A stretch of DNA of 64,000 nucleotides from Flagellimonas okinawensis (GTDB lineage: Bacteria; Bacteroidota; Bacteroidia; Flavobacteriales; Flavobacteriaceae): assembly GCF_029194005.1 (NCBI RefSeq), contig NZ_JARFVA010000003.1, positions 310,001-374,000 on the forward strand, written 5' to 3'. The notes beneath the pieces are model-generated. The model ran no database searches, was not told the DNA's origin, and was given only the letters and a program-made list of their open reading frames with translations. The position numbers were made by a program, and so were the translations under genes. Of the stretch, positions 15,151-23,202 are shown piece by piece. Positions within the stretch are counted from its first letter, which is position 1. Each line of letters opens with the position of its first letter.

Positions 15151-17934
15151 CTAAAGTCTGAAAATTGTCCTTTTCTGTTCTTTCTTAGCTCCATTTTTAG
15201 CGAACGAATCAAATTTTATGGTCAAGCTACCCATAAAATATTGTTTTAGGACAGTCCCCTGATAATCCTGTATAAAGTCCTGTCCTGTGGTCCTTCTCGT
15301 ATTAATATTTTGATTAAGAAGGTCGAAAGCCAAGAATTTGAGTGTGGCAAGCTTTTTCATAAACTGGAAACCAATACTCATATTCCAATAGATCGCATCC
15401 TTATCAAACCCTTGACCCACATTTCCATTATATATATAGGCAACATCATTTCCCCATATCACATTTCTTGGCCAATAGAGTGTGGTCTTCAAGGATAAAT
15501 CCTGTCTTATAAAATCTACATCTGACAAATTTTCAAGATTATAGGAAGTTCGATATATATTATAGGTGTATTCCGGTTCTATCTCTATGAGTTCCTTAAA
15601 ATTAAAAGTAAATCCAACCCTTGGTCTTATATTGATTTGATTAGCCTCCAAACGACTCCCATTGGTAAAACCAATGGCTTTATTGATATACAAATAGGGT
15701 CTAAGATTGTATTTAAGTGTAAAGGTGCTGTCCTTTTTTATTTCTCTTGAATAGGTAATACCGGTATAACTACCATAATTCCCGCTGACATTGGTATAGG
15801 TGGTAGTCCGAACCAAATCCTCACTGGTCTCGGTACTCGTTACCACCTGATTATCTTGCATATCAAATCCTGAGTACAACAAAAATCCTGTTCTATCCCT
15901 CCAATTGTAATTATTGAAACTAAAGTATATGTGATGGTTGGTCTGTGGCAACAATCTGGGATTTCCCGTTACAATATTCAAGGGGTTGTTCACATTGGCA
16001 ATAGGTTGTAATTGTTGGATAGTTGGAAAACTCAAGTTGGATCGATAGGACAATGACAGTCTTTTGTTATTCCCTAAAGAATAGTTCAAAAATGATTCAA
16101 ACAATAATTTATCAGAATCTCTATCATAAGTAGACTCTTGGAAATCATCTCGATTGTCCATGTTGAGCCTATTGAATACCGCAGTTATATTGAAACTTAT
16201 TTTTTTTGCATTGTACCTTAGCCCCAATGATGGTAGATGTTGCTTGGTCGAAAATTTAAAATCGGAACTCAGTGAACTATCAAAATCTGAATAATCTTCC
16301 AATGTTGGGTTCTTTTCAAATACTGTTCGAGTGTTTGTTTGAAGCCAATTTTCGAATCCATATCCAAACTCCATAATTAAATTTTTGGACAATGGTTGTC
16401 GATATCTCACATTAATGTTATATCGATCATTTGCACTGTTGATCAATGATTGTTGATCCAGTAACTCAACACTGGGGTTCGATCCAAAAATCTCCCTTTG
16501 GGAATAAAGCTTTGATGTTACATCGTTAATATCATTTTGGTTTTCAAATACTAAACTTACATATCTTCCCAATGAATCCAATTTCTTCAAAATCCGTATC
16601 TCATTTGAAAACTTTCTTTGATAAGCTTCGTTTGTTTCCCGAGAAATATTCTGATTGATAACCTGGTCATCATCATCATAACTTGAAGATAAATTATAAT
16701 CTGTTGACCTTGCTCTATTGAAGTTCAAACTTGGTTTAGCTGTGATTCTTAATGACTTGTCAATATCAAATTCAAGATTAGCAGTTCCTTGGTTCGTACT
16801 GGTATTCCCTTCAAAATTGGATTCGGTTTCCGTAAAAAAATGGTTGTCCGGCAATAGATTCTCACGAAATGTTCTTTCTTCATTTTGGGAACCACTGTAG
16901 GTATAAAAATAGTTACCGTCCATTTTATAAACATTCTTTTCTTGATTGGCATAACTACCTCCCAATGTCGATGAAGTCGTTATTCCCTGACCAAACCCAA
17001 AAGATAGGTTGCCTATAGAAAAACCTCCGTTATTATTAAAACTCAGACCACCACTTCTAGCACTTCCAACCATTTCATAGATTTCATCAAATGAAAACCC
17101 GGGATTATTTACATTATTACTACTTCCAATAAGACTTATTCTTTCAGTATCGTTAAAGTAATTCATTAATCCATTTGCTTGATACCTATCATCAGTTCCA
17201 TAACCCCCAGAAAGCCTTCCCATATATCCGCGGTTTTTGTCTTCCTTCAAAGTCAGGTTAATAGTCTTGGTATTTCCATCTCCTGCATCTCCGGTAAATT
17301 CCTGTTCCTTTGTTTTGGTATCCGTTATCTGGATAGTATTGATGATTTCTTTTGGCAGACTCTTTGTGGCCACTTTTGGATCACTGCTAAAGAATACTTG
17401 TCCATTGACCAAAACCTTATCTACTTCCTTCCCATTGACCGTAATTCTGCCATCGCTGTCGATTTCTACTCCGGGGAGTTTTTTCAAAACCTCTTCGACC
17501 GTTGCATCTGGCCTTGTTTTAAAGGATGCGGCATTAAATTCCAAAGTATCTTTTTTGATTGTTATAGGCGCTCTTCTTCCAATTATACTGACACCTTCCA
17601 ATTGTTCCGCTTGTTCGACCATGTACACTAAGTCCATATTGGTATTAGACAATGGCTCTATTATTTTTTCAATTGTTTTATAGCCATTGAAAGAAAAGAC
17701 TATTCGTATCTTCCTATGAACGGCCCTGCCTTTAATACTATATCTGCCATCAACATCCGTTATTGCATATTGAATTAAAGTACTATCGGATAATGTTTCG
17801 GTATGGACTGTTGCAGCTTCTAAAGGTGTTTTGGAAATACTGTCAATTACCCTACCTCTAATATGAAACTCTTGGGCATTGATTATGGGTGGACAAAAAA
17901 CAAAAGCGAAGAAGCAAATAAAGTAAGATTTCAT
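15151..17934 (-). CDS. TonB-receptor-like outer-membrane beta-barrel protein (cargo of element 1)
   Basis: A 927-residue protein with signal peptide (1-20, ending PPIINA), a carboxypeptidase-regulatory-like beta-sandwich (HIRGRVIDSISKTPLEAATV, about 24-110), a plug-like domain (LEFNAASFKTRPDATVEEVL, KKLPGVEIDSDGRITVNGKE, about 130-220) and a long barrel to the C-terminus. This is the outer-membrane beta-barrel type (OMP_b-brl_3) common in Flavobacteriia; its substrate cannot be predicted. It lies between the integrase and mobilization modules, the usual place for cargo. Two tandem 16-bp palindromes just upstream suggest repression by a TetR-like factor, but no such regulator is encoded in the element. 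Confidence 0.87.
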   Translation of the reverse strand: MKSYFICFFAFVFCPPIINAQEFHIRGRVIDSISKTPLEAATVHTETLSDSTLIQYAITDVDGRYSIKGRAVHRKIRIVFSFNGYKTIEKIIEPLSNTNMDLVYMVEQAEQLEGVSIIGRRAPITIKKDTLEFNAASFKTRPDATVEEVLKKLPGVEIDSDGRITVNGKEVDKVLVNGQVFFSSDPKVATKSLPKEIINTIQITDTKTKEQEFTGDAGDGNTKTINLTLKEDKNRGYMGRLSGGYGTDDRYQANGLMNYFNDTERISLIGSSNNVNNPGFSFDEIYEMVGSARSGGLSFNNNGGFSIGNLSFGFGQGITTSSTLGGSYANQEKNVYKMDGNYFYTYSGSQNEERTFRENLLPDNHFFTETESNFEGNTSTNQGTANLEFDIDKSLRITAKPSLNFNRARSTDYNLSSSYDDDDQVINQNISRETNEAYQRKFSNEIRILKKLDSLGRYVSLVFENQNDINDVTSKLYSQREIFGSNPSVELLDQQSLINSANDRYNINVRYRQPLSKNLIMEFGYGFENWLQTNTRTVFEKNPTLEDYSDFDSSLSSDFKFSTKQHLPSLGLRYNAKKISFNITAVFNRLNMDNRDDFQESTYDRDSDKLLFESFLNYSLGNNKRLSLSYRSNLSFPTIQQLQPIANVNNPLNIVTGNPRLLPQTNHHIYFSFNNYNWRDRTGFLLYSGFDMQDNQVVTSTETSEDLVRTTTYTNVSGNYGSYTGITYSREIKKDSTFTLKYNLRPYLYINKAIGFTNGSRLEANQINIRPRVGFTFNFKELIEIEPEYTYNIYRTSYNLENLSDVDFIRQDLSLKTTLYWPRNVIWGNDVAYIYNGNVGQGFDKDAIYWNMSIGFQFMKKLATLKFLAFDLLNQNINTRRTTGQDFIQDYQGTVLKQYFMGSLTIKFDSFAKNGAKKEQKRTIFRL

Positions 17935-17947
17935 TCAATCTATATTA

Positions 17948-17980
17948 AACTAAACATTTAGTTCAACTAAACTATTAGTT
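17948..17980. promoter_or_regulatory. Tandem palindromic operator ahead of the receptor gene
   Basis: AACTAAACATTTAGTT (17948-17963) and AACTAAACTATTAGTT (17965-17980). Each is an inverted repeat, the two differ only in the centre, and their starts are 17 bp apart. They lie 14-46 bases upstream of the receptor gene start, where a repressor would block transcription. TetR-type binding is inferred from symmetry and size. Confidence 0.6.
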
Positions 17981-18126
17981 TTATTTTAAAATCATCCCAT
18001 TTAACTGCTTTTTTTTAATAAAGTTTAAACCAAATACTTCAAAAAGCATCTAAAATAAATATTTATAAATGGCACGTTTGCACAAAAAAATAAGTAGTAA
18101 CTAACATTCGTCCCAAATTTTACCCC

Positions 18127-18204
18127 AACTTTAGCGCATGGATCCTGGCCTATTTTTGCAGTGTTCGGAAAGATAAGCGTCAAGCAAAAATAGGAAAGGG
18201 CGCT
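18127..18204. other. Structured element, copy 1 (two nested covarying stems)
   Basis: Outer stem AGCGC (18133-18137)/GCGCT (18200-18204); inner stem CCTATTTTTGC (18149-18159)/GCAAAAATAGG (18184-18194), 11 bp and perfect. The left internal loop holds TGGATCCTG; the apical loop holds GTTCGG and AGATAAGCGT. Copy 2 at 24447-24524 keeps both loops but has different, still complementary stems. It lies 4 bases past the stop of the DUF6730-like gene. Candidate oriT, recombination site or RNA; function unknown. Confidence 0.7.
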
Positions 18205-18207
18205 GCC

Positions 18208-18663
18208 CTACTTTTTGCTGTTATCCTCCAGCCATTTTTGGTAGTGTTCATTTGCTTGTGGGCTTGCTTCAAGGAATGCCCCAAAATGTTCCATGGCACT
18301 TTCCCGACCTTTGATAAAGGCCGCCTCCTCCATCTTGGATGTTCCTGATACCCGATAGATTGAAAAACCGAGCATCAAGAGGATACAGACCAGCAGGCCC
18401 CAGGCCAGTTTAACGGCCCAATTCGGCAATAAAAGGGACTGTTCCACCTTGCCAAGTATGGCCTGCGCCTGTTTGTGCTGTTCATCCATGGTCCTTACCT
18501 GTCGGTTACCATACTCTTTTAGAAGCGTGTTGATTTCCGTGGTATCGGGCCTTAGTTGAAGCTTTTTTATCTGTTCGTGCACCCGCTCTAGATGCGTAAC
18601 ACTTTTCTTAAAGTCATGGATTTCCTCGGTCAAGAGTTCCGCTATTTCATCCAGTTTTGCCAT
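18208..18663 (-). CDS. Membrane-anchored mobilization-associated protein (DUF6730-like)
   Basis: A 151-residue protein with an N-terminal coiled-coil-like region (about 1-85, rich in charged residues and Gln), one transmembrane helix (LAWGLLVCILLMLGFSIYRV, about 104-123) and a short C-terminal tail. This architecture accompanies relaxase genes in Bacteroidota elements and I assign it tentatively to DUF6730. It is the last gene of the mobC-relaxase unit, 10 bases after the relaxase stop. A role in linking the relaxosome to the membrane is plausible but inferred. Confidence 0.7.
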   Translation of the reverse strand: MAKLDEIAELLTEEIHDFKKSVTHLERVHEQIKKLQLRPDTTEINTLLKEYGNRQVRTMDEQHKQAQAILGKVEQSLLLPNWAVKLAWGLLVCILLMLGFSIYRVSGTSKMEEAAFIKGRESAMEHFGAFLEASPQANEHYQKWLEDNSKK

Positions 18664-18673
18664 GGTAAATTCT

Positions 18674-19543
18674 TTAGATTCCTATTCCCGTGTCCCTGAC
18701 CACTTTGATGGCCAGTTTGATGGATTTCTTTGTGATGGTCTTGGTCAAACTTATGGGGACATTCACCGTCCTGCCCAAAAGTTGCATGTTCTTCTCCTTT
18801 GCGATACGCTGTACCATATCCTTTTCAAAATTCATTTGGGTGGCTATCCTGCCCATGGACATGGAACGGTGCACCTCACTGCCCTTGAGATTGGTTCCCT
18901 TGTACTCAAAACGGAAGCCCTGCAATTGGTTCTGCCTGTTGATGCTCGGTACGACTTTAACCTTATGCTCCTCCATCGACTTGATATATTGGTCAAAATC
19001 CCTTGGACGATCCTGGACCATCACCTTCTCATGAATCCGCTGTATCTGCGATCTGAGTTCCTGCATCCGGTACAGTTTTTCCTGCTGCGCCTCCCTTACC
19101 GTTGTCAGTTCCAATTGTCTGGCCACCCGTTCGGCCATCTGTTGGCTTCGCTTTCCGATAAAACTGTCATTGTAGGCCTTTCCCTCGAAGCTTATGCGGT
19201 TGGCATACAGATGGACGTGCAAATGTTCCTTGTCCCGGTGGACAAAGGCAACGGCCTGGTGTTCCCGAAGCTTCATTTCCTTTAGGAAGCGCTCGGTCAT
19301 TTCCTTGAGCTGTTGCGCTTCCAGTTTCTTGCCATCCTCAATGGTGGGGCTGAGCACAAAACTCAGTGTATTCTTTTTGCACAGCTCGTTCTGCTCTTGG
19401 ATCACACGAAACTCCTCGGTGATTTCTTGTGGGGTCTCCCCTGCCAGAAATTGGCTGTGGATGATCTCGGATTCTTTCTCCTCATTCATCCCGTAGCTCA
19501 TCGAGGCTGCGGTGTGCGATATGGATTTTCCCATGCCGATCAT
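18674..19543 (-). CDS. Relaxase / mobilization nuclease
   Basis: A 289-residue relaxase that should nick the element at its oriT and lead one strand into a recipient. The metal-binding histidine motif is clear: HRDKEHLHVHLYANRI near residues 101-116. The N-terminus MIGMGKSISHTAASMSYGMN contains a tyrosine that may be the nucleophile. It is compatible with the Relaxase (PF03432) family of Bacteroides-type mobilizable units. Its ATG overlaps the mobC stop by 4 bases (ATGA), indicating translational coupling. No coupling protein or mating-pair gene is present, so transfer needs a helper. Confidence 0.9.
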   Translation of the reverse strand: MIGMGKSISHTAASMSYGMNEEKESEIIHSQFLAGETPQEITEEFRVIQEQNELCKKNTLSFVLSPTIEDGKKLEAQQLKEMTERFLKEMKLREHQAVAFVHRDKEHLHVHLYANRISFEGKAYNDSFIGKRSQQMAERVARQLELTTVREAQQEKLYRMQELRSQIQRIHEKVMVQDRPRDFDQYIKSMEEHKVKVVPSINRQNQLQGFRFEYKGTNLKGSEVHRSMSMGRIATQMNFEKDMVQRIAKEKNMQLLGRTVNVPISLTKTITKKSIKLAIKVVRDTGIGI

Positions 19544-19836
19544 TTCTTGAAATTTAAAAGGTGTTGTCGTATTTCTTTGGCCAATTGGGCAGTTTCCTCT
19601 GCCAACTTGGGGTTCCGCTTCCGGAACATGTTGGTGATCAATTTGAAGTTCCGTTGGTATTTGACCAAAAGCTTATAGGCCTCTATTTGTTCGTCAGTCA
19701 TCCGTTCAACGATACGGTCTTCGAAGGCGGCACGCCGACAGTACTCACTGAGGGAAAGACCGCTCTTCCGGGCCTTGACCTTCAGCAGTTTTTTCTCGTA
19801 GACCGAGCACCGGAACTGGACGAACTCCTTCTTCAT
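19540..19836 (-). CDS. mobC: MobC-like relaxosome accessory protein
   Basis: A 98-residue DNA-binding accessory protein that typically helps the relaxase open the oriT. MKKEFVQFRCSVYEKKLLKVKARKSGLSLSEYCRRAAF reads as a ribbon-helix-helix start (residues 1-38), followed by a helical tail with LVKYQRNFKLITNMFRK. I place the start at the ATG at 19836: the longer frame begins at a TTG at 19875 inside a conserved palindromic region, and the homologous fragment in element 2 stays conserved upstream of this point. Overlaps the relaxase by 4 bases. Confidence 0.82.
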   Translation of the reverse strand: MKKEFVQFRCSVYEKKLLKVKARKSGLSLSEYCRRAAFEDRIVERMTDEQIEAYKLLVKYQRNFKLITNMFRKRNPKLAEETAQLAKEIRQHLLNFKK

Positions 19837-19872
19837 TTTTACATCATCTTTTGCGACCTTCGGGAGCAAAAG

Positions 19873-19902
19873 CAAGATTTGTCATGACAATGACACATCT
19901 TG
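19873..19902. promoter_or_regulatory. Inverted repeat upstream of mobC (candidate oriT or operator)
   Basis: CAAGAT (19873-19878) and ATCTTG (19897-19902) flank the 12-bp palindrome TTGTCATGACAA (19879-19890). The ATCTTG arms resemble the YATCYTG nick-region consensus of MOBP-type oriT sites. It sits between mobC and the primase end, a classical oriT position, and is kept almost unchanged at 29915-29943 in element 2 although the mob genes there are gone. Confidence 0.45.
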
Positions 19903-20811
19903 AATTCGTTGCCGAACTTCATCTGCAGTGCTTTTTACTATCCATTCGTTCATATCCTTGAATCCCTCATAGAAAAAGGACATATCCTTACTGTTCGGAC
20001 AACTTTCCAATAAAAGTTCCGTCATTCCCATCCCCGTTCCGTCCCTGTCCAGAAATAACATAACATCTTCATATTCCATGATCTCTGCAGCCATTCGTTT
20101 TACAAAGGCGGTGGTGTTCAATATCAAAAGGTCATGGGTTGTTCCAAGTTTTGGAACGTGTTCGATTAGGGAGAGCATATCGAACATCCCTTCTACAACG
20201 ACCAATCTATTGGAACCGTTCTTGATCAATAAAACATCCTTTGGGGATGTGGATCCCTTCCAATATTTGTTTCGCAGTTCCCATCCCCCGGACCTGTTGG
20301 GGAGTCCAATGGCAAAATAGTTCCGCTCTCCGATTTGGTAATGGATCTCCCTGCAGTGTTTTATTGCGGTCTTGGTCGAAATCTTTCTGGACCGTAGATA
20401 GGTCTGCAGGGCCCAGTGCTTGATTTCCTTTTCCTGGATGATTTCAATAGGGTTGGCCCTATGTTCTGTTTTCGTTGAATTGGGCCGCCGGTGAAAAGAA
20501 AAATGGCCAATGTTCTCTGATAATCGTTCCAATGCCTCCTTTACGGAACAGTTCTCCATTTTCACCACCAGGTCTATTGTACTGCCCCCTTCAAAGGTCC
20601 CGAAGTCTATCCAATAGTTTTTCTTCAATGATACCTTGAAAGAGGCTTGGGTCTCGGTCCGGAACGGGCTGAGGAACCAAGCTTCTTTTTCCGTTTTCCG
20701 GACTGGAAAGTGCCCCGACTTGGCCAGCGTGGTAACGAGGTCAATGTTGCGGGCTTTTTCGCAGTCAATGATATTTATATTTTTTTCTCTCATTGTCACA
20801 AGTTTTGTCAT
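19882..20811 (-). CDS. Toprim-domain primase of element 1
   Basis: A 309-residue primase-like protein. The N-terminal part (about 20-105) resembles the DnaG/CHC2 zinc-binding region (SPFRTETQASFKVSLKKN, DFGTFEGGSTIDLV) but the zinc-binding cysteines are absent. A toprim domain follows, with VVVEGMFDML (about residue 206) and the acidic LFLDRDGTG (about 256). It probably primes replication of the excised element. It follows the VapE-like gene on the same strand after a 190-base repeat-rich gap and precedes mobC, so replication and mobilization may be co-transcribed. A partial, decayed copy lies at 29890-30225. Confidence 0.85.
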   Translation of the reverse strand: MTKLVTMREKNINIIDCEKARNIDLVTTLAKSGHFPVRKTEKEAWFLSPFRTETQASFKVSLKKNYWIDFGTFEGGSTIDLVVKMENCSVKEALERLSENIGHFSFHRRPNSTKTEHRANPIEIIQEKEIKHWALQTYLRSRKISTKTAIKHCREIHYQIGERNYFAIGLPNRSGGWELRNKYWKGSTSPKDVLLIKNGSNRLVVVEGMFDMLSLIEHVPKLGTTHDLLILNTTAFVKRMAAEIMEYEDVMLFLDRDGTGMGMTELLLESCPNSKDMSFFYEGFKDMNEWIVKSTADEVRQRIQDVSLS

Positions 20812-20812
20812 T

Positions 20813-21000
20813 CCTCCTACCTTCTTACCTAGCCCAATGATGACACAGGTTTACAAGCTAGGTCAGATGTTTTTTCAACTTACCTATCTTACCCTTTAGG
20901 TAGGTTTGGTAACCTTTAGGTAAGATGGAATTTATATATCCTACCTAAGGTTTTGCCCCATGACCATTGGCATTATAATGCTTCAGGTAACTAGGTAGGC
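20813..21000. repeat. Iteron-like ACCT/AGGT repeat region of element 1
   Basis: A 188-base gap between the VapE-like stop and primase start packed with about ten TACCT or AGGTA units in both orientations, for instance CTTACCTATCTTACCC, AACCTTTAGGTAAG and ATCCTACCTAAGG. The same region, with almost the same order of units, recurs at 30233-30420. Candidate replication origin or operator array for the primase operon. Confidence 0.6.
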
Positions 21001-21001
21001 A

Positions 21002-22210
21002 TTATTCTTCTTTCTTTGCAAATTCCATTTCCCAAGGGCTTCCCCCATAGAGCGGTCGGGCCAAATAACCGTATACCTGTCGCTTAGGATGCTTTACTTT
21101 TTGAAACCCAAACCCGGCCAGTGCCCGCCCGATATTGATATGGTTCAATCTTAGGTTGAGACATGCAATCTCAACCATAATATCCGATGCCGTCCTGAAA
21201 TCCTCCATCTCATTCGATTTTTCGTAGTACTTGGCGACCACTTCCTGTTCCGATGTCAATTTGGTATACTTCCTGTTCCTTTCTTCGTTCTCCTGAATAT
21301 CCTCAATGGAAAGTTCGGAATCAAAGTTGGGGTCCGAATAGGCCAAATGATAGGCCTGTGACCATACACTGTCGATATCGACCTCTTTTGAATACGAAAA
21401 ATCGATTTTTTCTGTGAGCTCAAAACAAAGCCAACGCACTGAACCCGTCTCATCGTTCAGAAACGATGACATATTGGTGGAGCCCACAAAGGAGCATATC
21501 CGGGACAGGGTGGTGTTTTTCCTATCGTATGGCAAGCGCTCGTTTATAAAGGTCTTGGAAAAAAATGACTTTAGGGCATTCACATCCTTTTTGGACAGCA
21601 CGGCCAGTTCGTCCAGATTGTACAAAAAATTCCGGCACAGTTGTATCCGTGCATCTTTGTCATTGCTGATATCCTCGGCCATATATTCAGCAAGTTCGGG
21701 CGGGCACAGAAATCTGCACCATGTGGACTTGCCCGAGTTTTGACCCTGATGGGAGAGCACAAAAGCCTGCTTATTGAAATAGTTTGGTTCCAGGGCACAC
21801 CTTATGGCACGGACCATCCACTTCTTGAAGTGATAATTGAAAGCCTTTTTCTCATACGTTGGCACATAGGAGGCAAGCTTTAGGATATGGTCACCTCCGT
21901 CCCATTTTGGAAGGTTGTTGAAGTACTCTTTGATGGGATTGTACTTGGGAATCCACTCAGATCGTATCAGAATCTCCAATTTACCAGTAGGAATATCCAC
22001 CCCCGCTTTAGCGAGCTCTATGATAAGGGAGTTCAGGTTCAGATAGTGCCATTCCCTGGAACCCTTGAATGCGATTTGGAAGTCATGTGAAATCTCATTG
22101 TACATGATATCATACTTGGCCTCCAGATATTCCATGGTGTAGTCATATACCGTTTTCTTCTTTGAATCCTTGACAAAGTACAGATTGCCATCATTTTTGG
22201 GCGAAACCAT
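21002..22210 (-). CDS. VapE-like P-loop ATPase/helicase of element 1
   Basis: A 402-residue protein of the virulence-associated E (VapE) family, superfamily-3-like ATPases found in integrative elements. The P-loop GQNSGKST is at residues 156-163, followed by a Walker-B-like NFLYNLDELAVLSKKD and sensor-like SFVGSTNMSSFLND. Family context suggests it opens or drives the replication origin after excision, working with the downstream primase; this is inferred. The start codon shares one base with the stop of the upstream HTH gene. The C-terminal part has a decayed copy at 30421-30525. Confidence 0.87.
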   Translation of the reverse strand: MVSPKNDGNLYFVKDSKKKTVYDYTMEYLEAKYDIMYNEISHDFQIAFKGSREWHYLNLNSLIIELAKAGVDIPTGKLEILIRSEWIPKYNPIKEYFNNLPKWDGGDHILKLASYVPTYEKKAFNYHFKKWMVRAIRCALEPNYFNKQAFVLSHQGQNSGKSTWCRFLCPPELAEYMAEDISNDKDARIQLCRNFLYNLDELAVLSKKDVNALKSFFSKTFINERLPYDRKNTTLSRICSFVGSTNMSSFLNDETGSVRWLCFELTEKIDFSYSKEVDIDSVWSQAYHLAYSDPNFDSELSIEDIQENEERNRKYTKLTSEQEVVAKYYEKSNEMEDFRTASDIMVEIACLNLRLNHINIGRALAGFGFQKVKHPKRQVYGYLARPLYGGSPWEMEFAKKEE

Positions 22211-22494
22211 TACTTTCGATTTTTGAATGAGTGCTCCAAAGCCCTCCCATTGATCTCTTCTTTGGTCAATCTACTGTTTTGGAGGAGCCAGTCATTCAGC
22301 TTTTTCCTTTCAAAGAATATCATTTTCCCATTGGGCTTGGAATGCGGGATATTTCCTGAAGCCGTCAGCTTATATAAATAGCTTCTGGAAATTCCGGTAT
22401 AGTCACAAGTCTCTTCAAAAGTGAGCACCTCTTTATTGGCTATCATAAGCCGCTCTAAACGGTCTAGCCGTTCAAGTATCAAAATATTGTCCAT
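22210..22494 (-). CDS. Helix-turn-helix protein, excisionase/MerR type
   Basis: A 94-residue protein with a winged-helix DNA-binding motif of the excisionase family: LTFEETCDYTGISRSYLYKL, then IPHSKPNGKMIFFERKKLND (about residues 22-70). Proteins of this kind act as recombination directionality factors or as activators of replication genes in Bacteroidota elements. It is the first gene of the minus-strand VapE-primase-mob series and lies near the right end, opposite the integrase, which suits an excision role (inference). Confidence 0.85.
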   Translation of the reverse strand: MDNILILERLDRLERLMIANKEVLTFEETCDYTGISRSYLYKLTASGNIPHSKPNGKMIFFERKKLNDWLLQNSRLTKEEINGRALEHSFKNRK

Positions 22495-22920
22495 AAGTTT
22501 CCTTTTTTAGTTACAAAATGAACAAAAGCGCCTTTGTTTTCTTATAAAGAATTCTTGGTATAAAGGTAAATACAAGGGAAATGAGTGAATGAAAAATGCA
22601 AAATTAGTTGTTCACAATAATTTGATAAACAAGAACTTAATACATATAATGTCAATTTGTTACAATTCTAATTCCACAAATTATAGTTGATGACAAAAGA
22701 CATTATTTGTTGCCAATAGATTTTTTGAAAAAAATCAAGATTTTAAGTTATCAACATTGAAAGAAAGGATACATAGGGATTGAAATTCCAAACCAAGTCG
22801 AATTTCAATAATAAGTCAATTAAAGGCCGATGTAGCCTTTATTCAGCCTTAAAACGAAGTATTTTGGAGATATTCGATGTGGATTGGAGTGCGTTTAAAT
22901 TGGCTATTTTTTGCTTTAAA
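22495..22920. other. A/T-rich region at the right end of element 1
   Basis: 426 bases with no supported gene. It should hold the promoter of the HTH-VapE-primase-mob series. An open frame across 22780-23115 is rejected because it runs through the arm repeat, the palindrome and the tRNA fragment. Confidence 0.45.
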
Positions 22921-22940
22921 ACCGTCACTTTTACGTCACT
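22921..22940 (+). repeat. Element 1 terminal repeat, right copy (candidate integrase arm site)
   Basis: Identical over 20 bases to 13959-13978 and in the same orientation. It lies 48 bases from the right attachment core. Confidence 0.65.
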
Positions 22941-22951
22941 CCTAGAAAGAC

Positions 22952-22985
22952 AAAACCCTGATAATCATATGATTATCAGGGTTTT
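22952..22985. terminator. 34-bp perfect palindrome beside the displaced tRNA-Leu end
   Basis: AAAACCCTGATAATCAT followed by its exact reverse complement. On the minus strand it follows the tRNA-Leu 3' fragment and ends in TTTT, so it would have been the terminator of the tRNA gene before element 2 entered. Same length and design as 13792-13825, but with different sequence. Confidence 0.8.
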
Positions 22986-22988
22986 TAA

Positions 22989-23040
22989 GTACCTTGGGTG
23001 GGAATCGAACCCACACGTCCGAAGACACTGGATTTTGAAG
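22989..23040 (-). pseudogene. Displaced tRNA-Leu 3' half (junction of elements 1 and 2)
   Basis: On the minus strand this reads anticodon loop TTCAAAA, stem TCCAG, a long variable arm (TGTCTTCGGACGT), a complete T-arm (GTGGGTTCGATTCCCAC) and the acceptor strand CCAAGGT plus A. No 5' half precedes it. Relative to the intact tRNA-Leu at 31081-31162, the loops agree and the variable and T stems differ but still pair, so it comes from a functional tRNA-Leu(CAA) and not from decay. It marks the attachment site left when element 2 integrated. Confidence 0.85.
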
Positions 23041-23142
23041 CCAACCAGTTTTAGGTCATTTTACCTCTTATTAACTCATTTTCAATTGCTTATCAGTTCT
23101 TTTTATTTTATTTGATTTCAAATAAAACCAATTAAACCCAAG

Positions 23143-23167
23143 AAATGTTGTACCTATGTTGTACCAA
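23143..23167 (+). repeat. Element 2 terminal repeat, left copy (candidate integrase arm site)
   Basis: A 25-base sequence identical to 31015-31039 in the same orientation. It contains TGTTGTACC twice, separated by TA. It lies 35 bases before the integrase 2 start. Confidence 0.68.
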
Positions 23168-23202
23168 CTTTGTATTATCTTTACTACAAGATTATCAAGT
23201 AG

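Larger units (their letters stand above)
13832..22988 (+). mobile_element. Integrative mobilizable element 1 in tRNA-Leu
   Basis: About 9.16 kb between two copies of the tRNA-Leu 3' end (GTACCTTGGGTG at 13832 and 22989). From the left: tyrosine recombinase, outer-membrane receptor cargo, structured element, DUF6730-like membrane protein, relaxase, MobC, toprim primase, VapE-like ATPase and an HTH protein that may be the excisionase. A 20-bp repeat (13959 and 22921) sits inside both ends. There is no type IV secretion machinery or coupling protein, so the element would need a helper to transfer. Boundaries rest on the repeated tRNA ends and the gene content, and are inferred to within tens of bases. 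Confidence 0.8.

Noticed and set aside
22780..23115. Open frame of 111 codons on the plus strand
   Set aside because: It runs through the arm repeat, the palindrome and the displaced tRNA half, so it is a chance frame.
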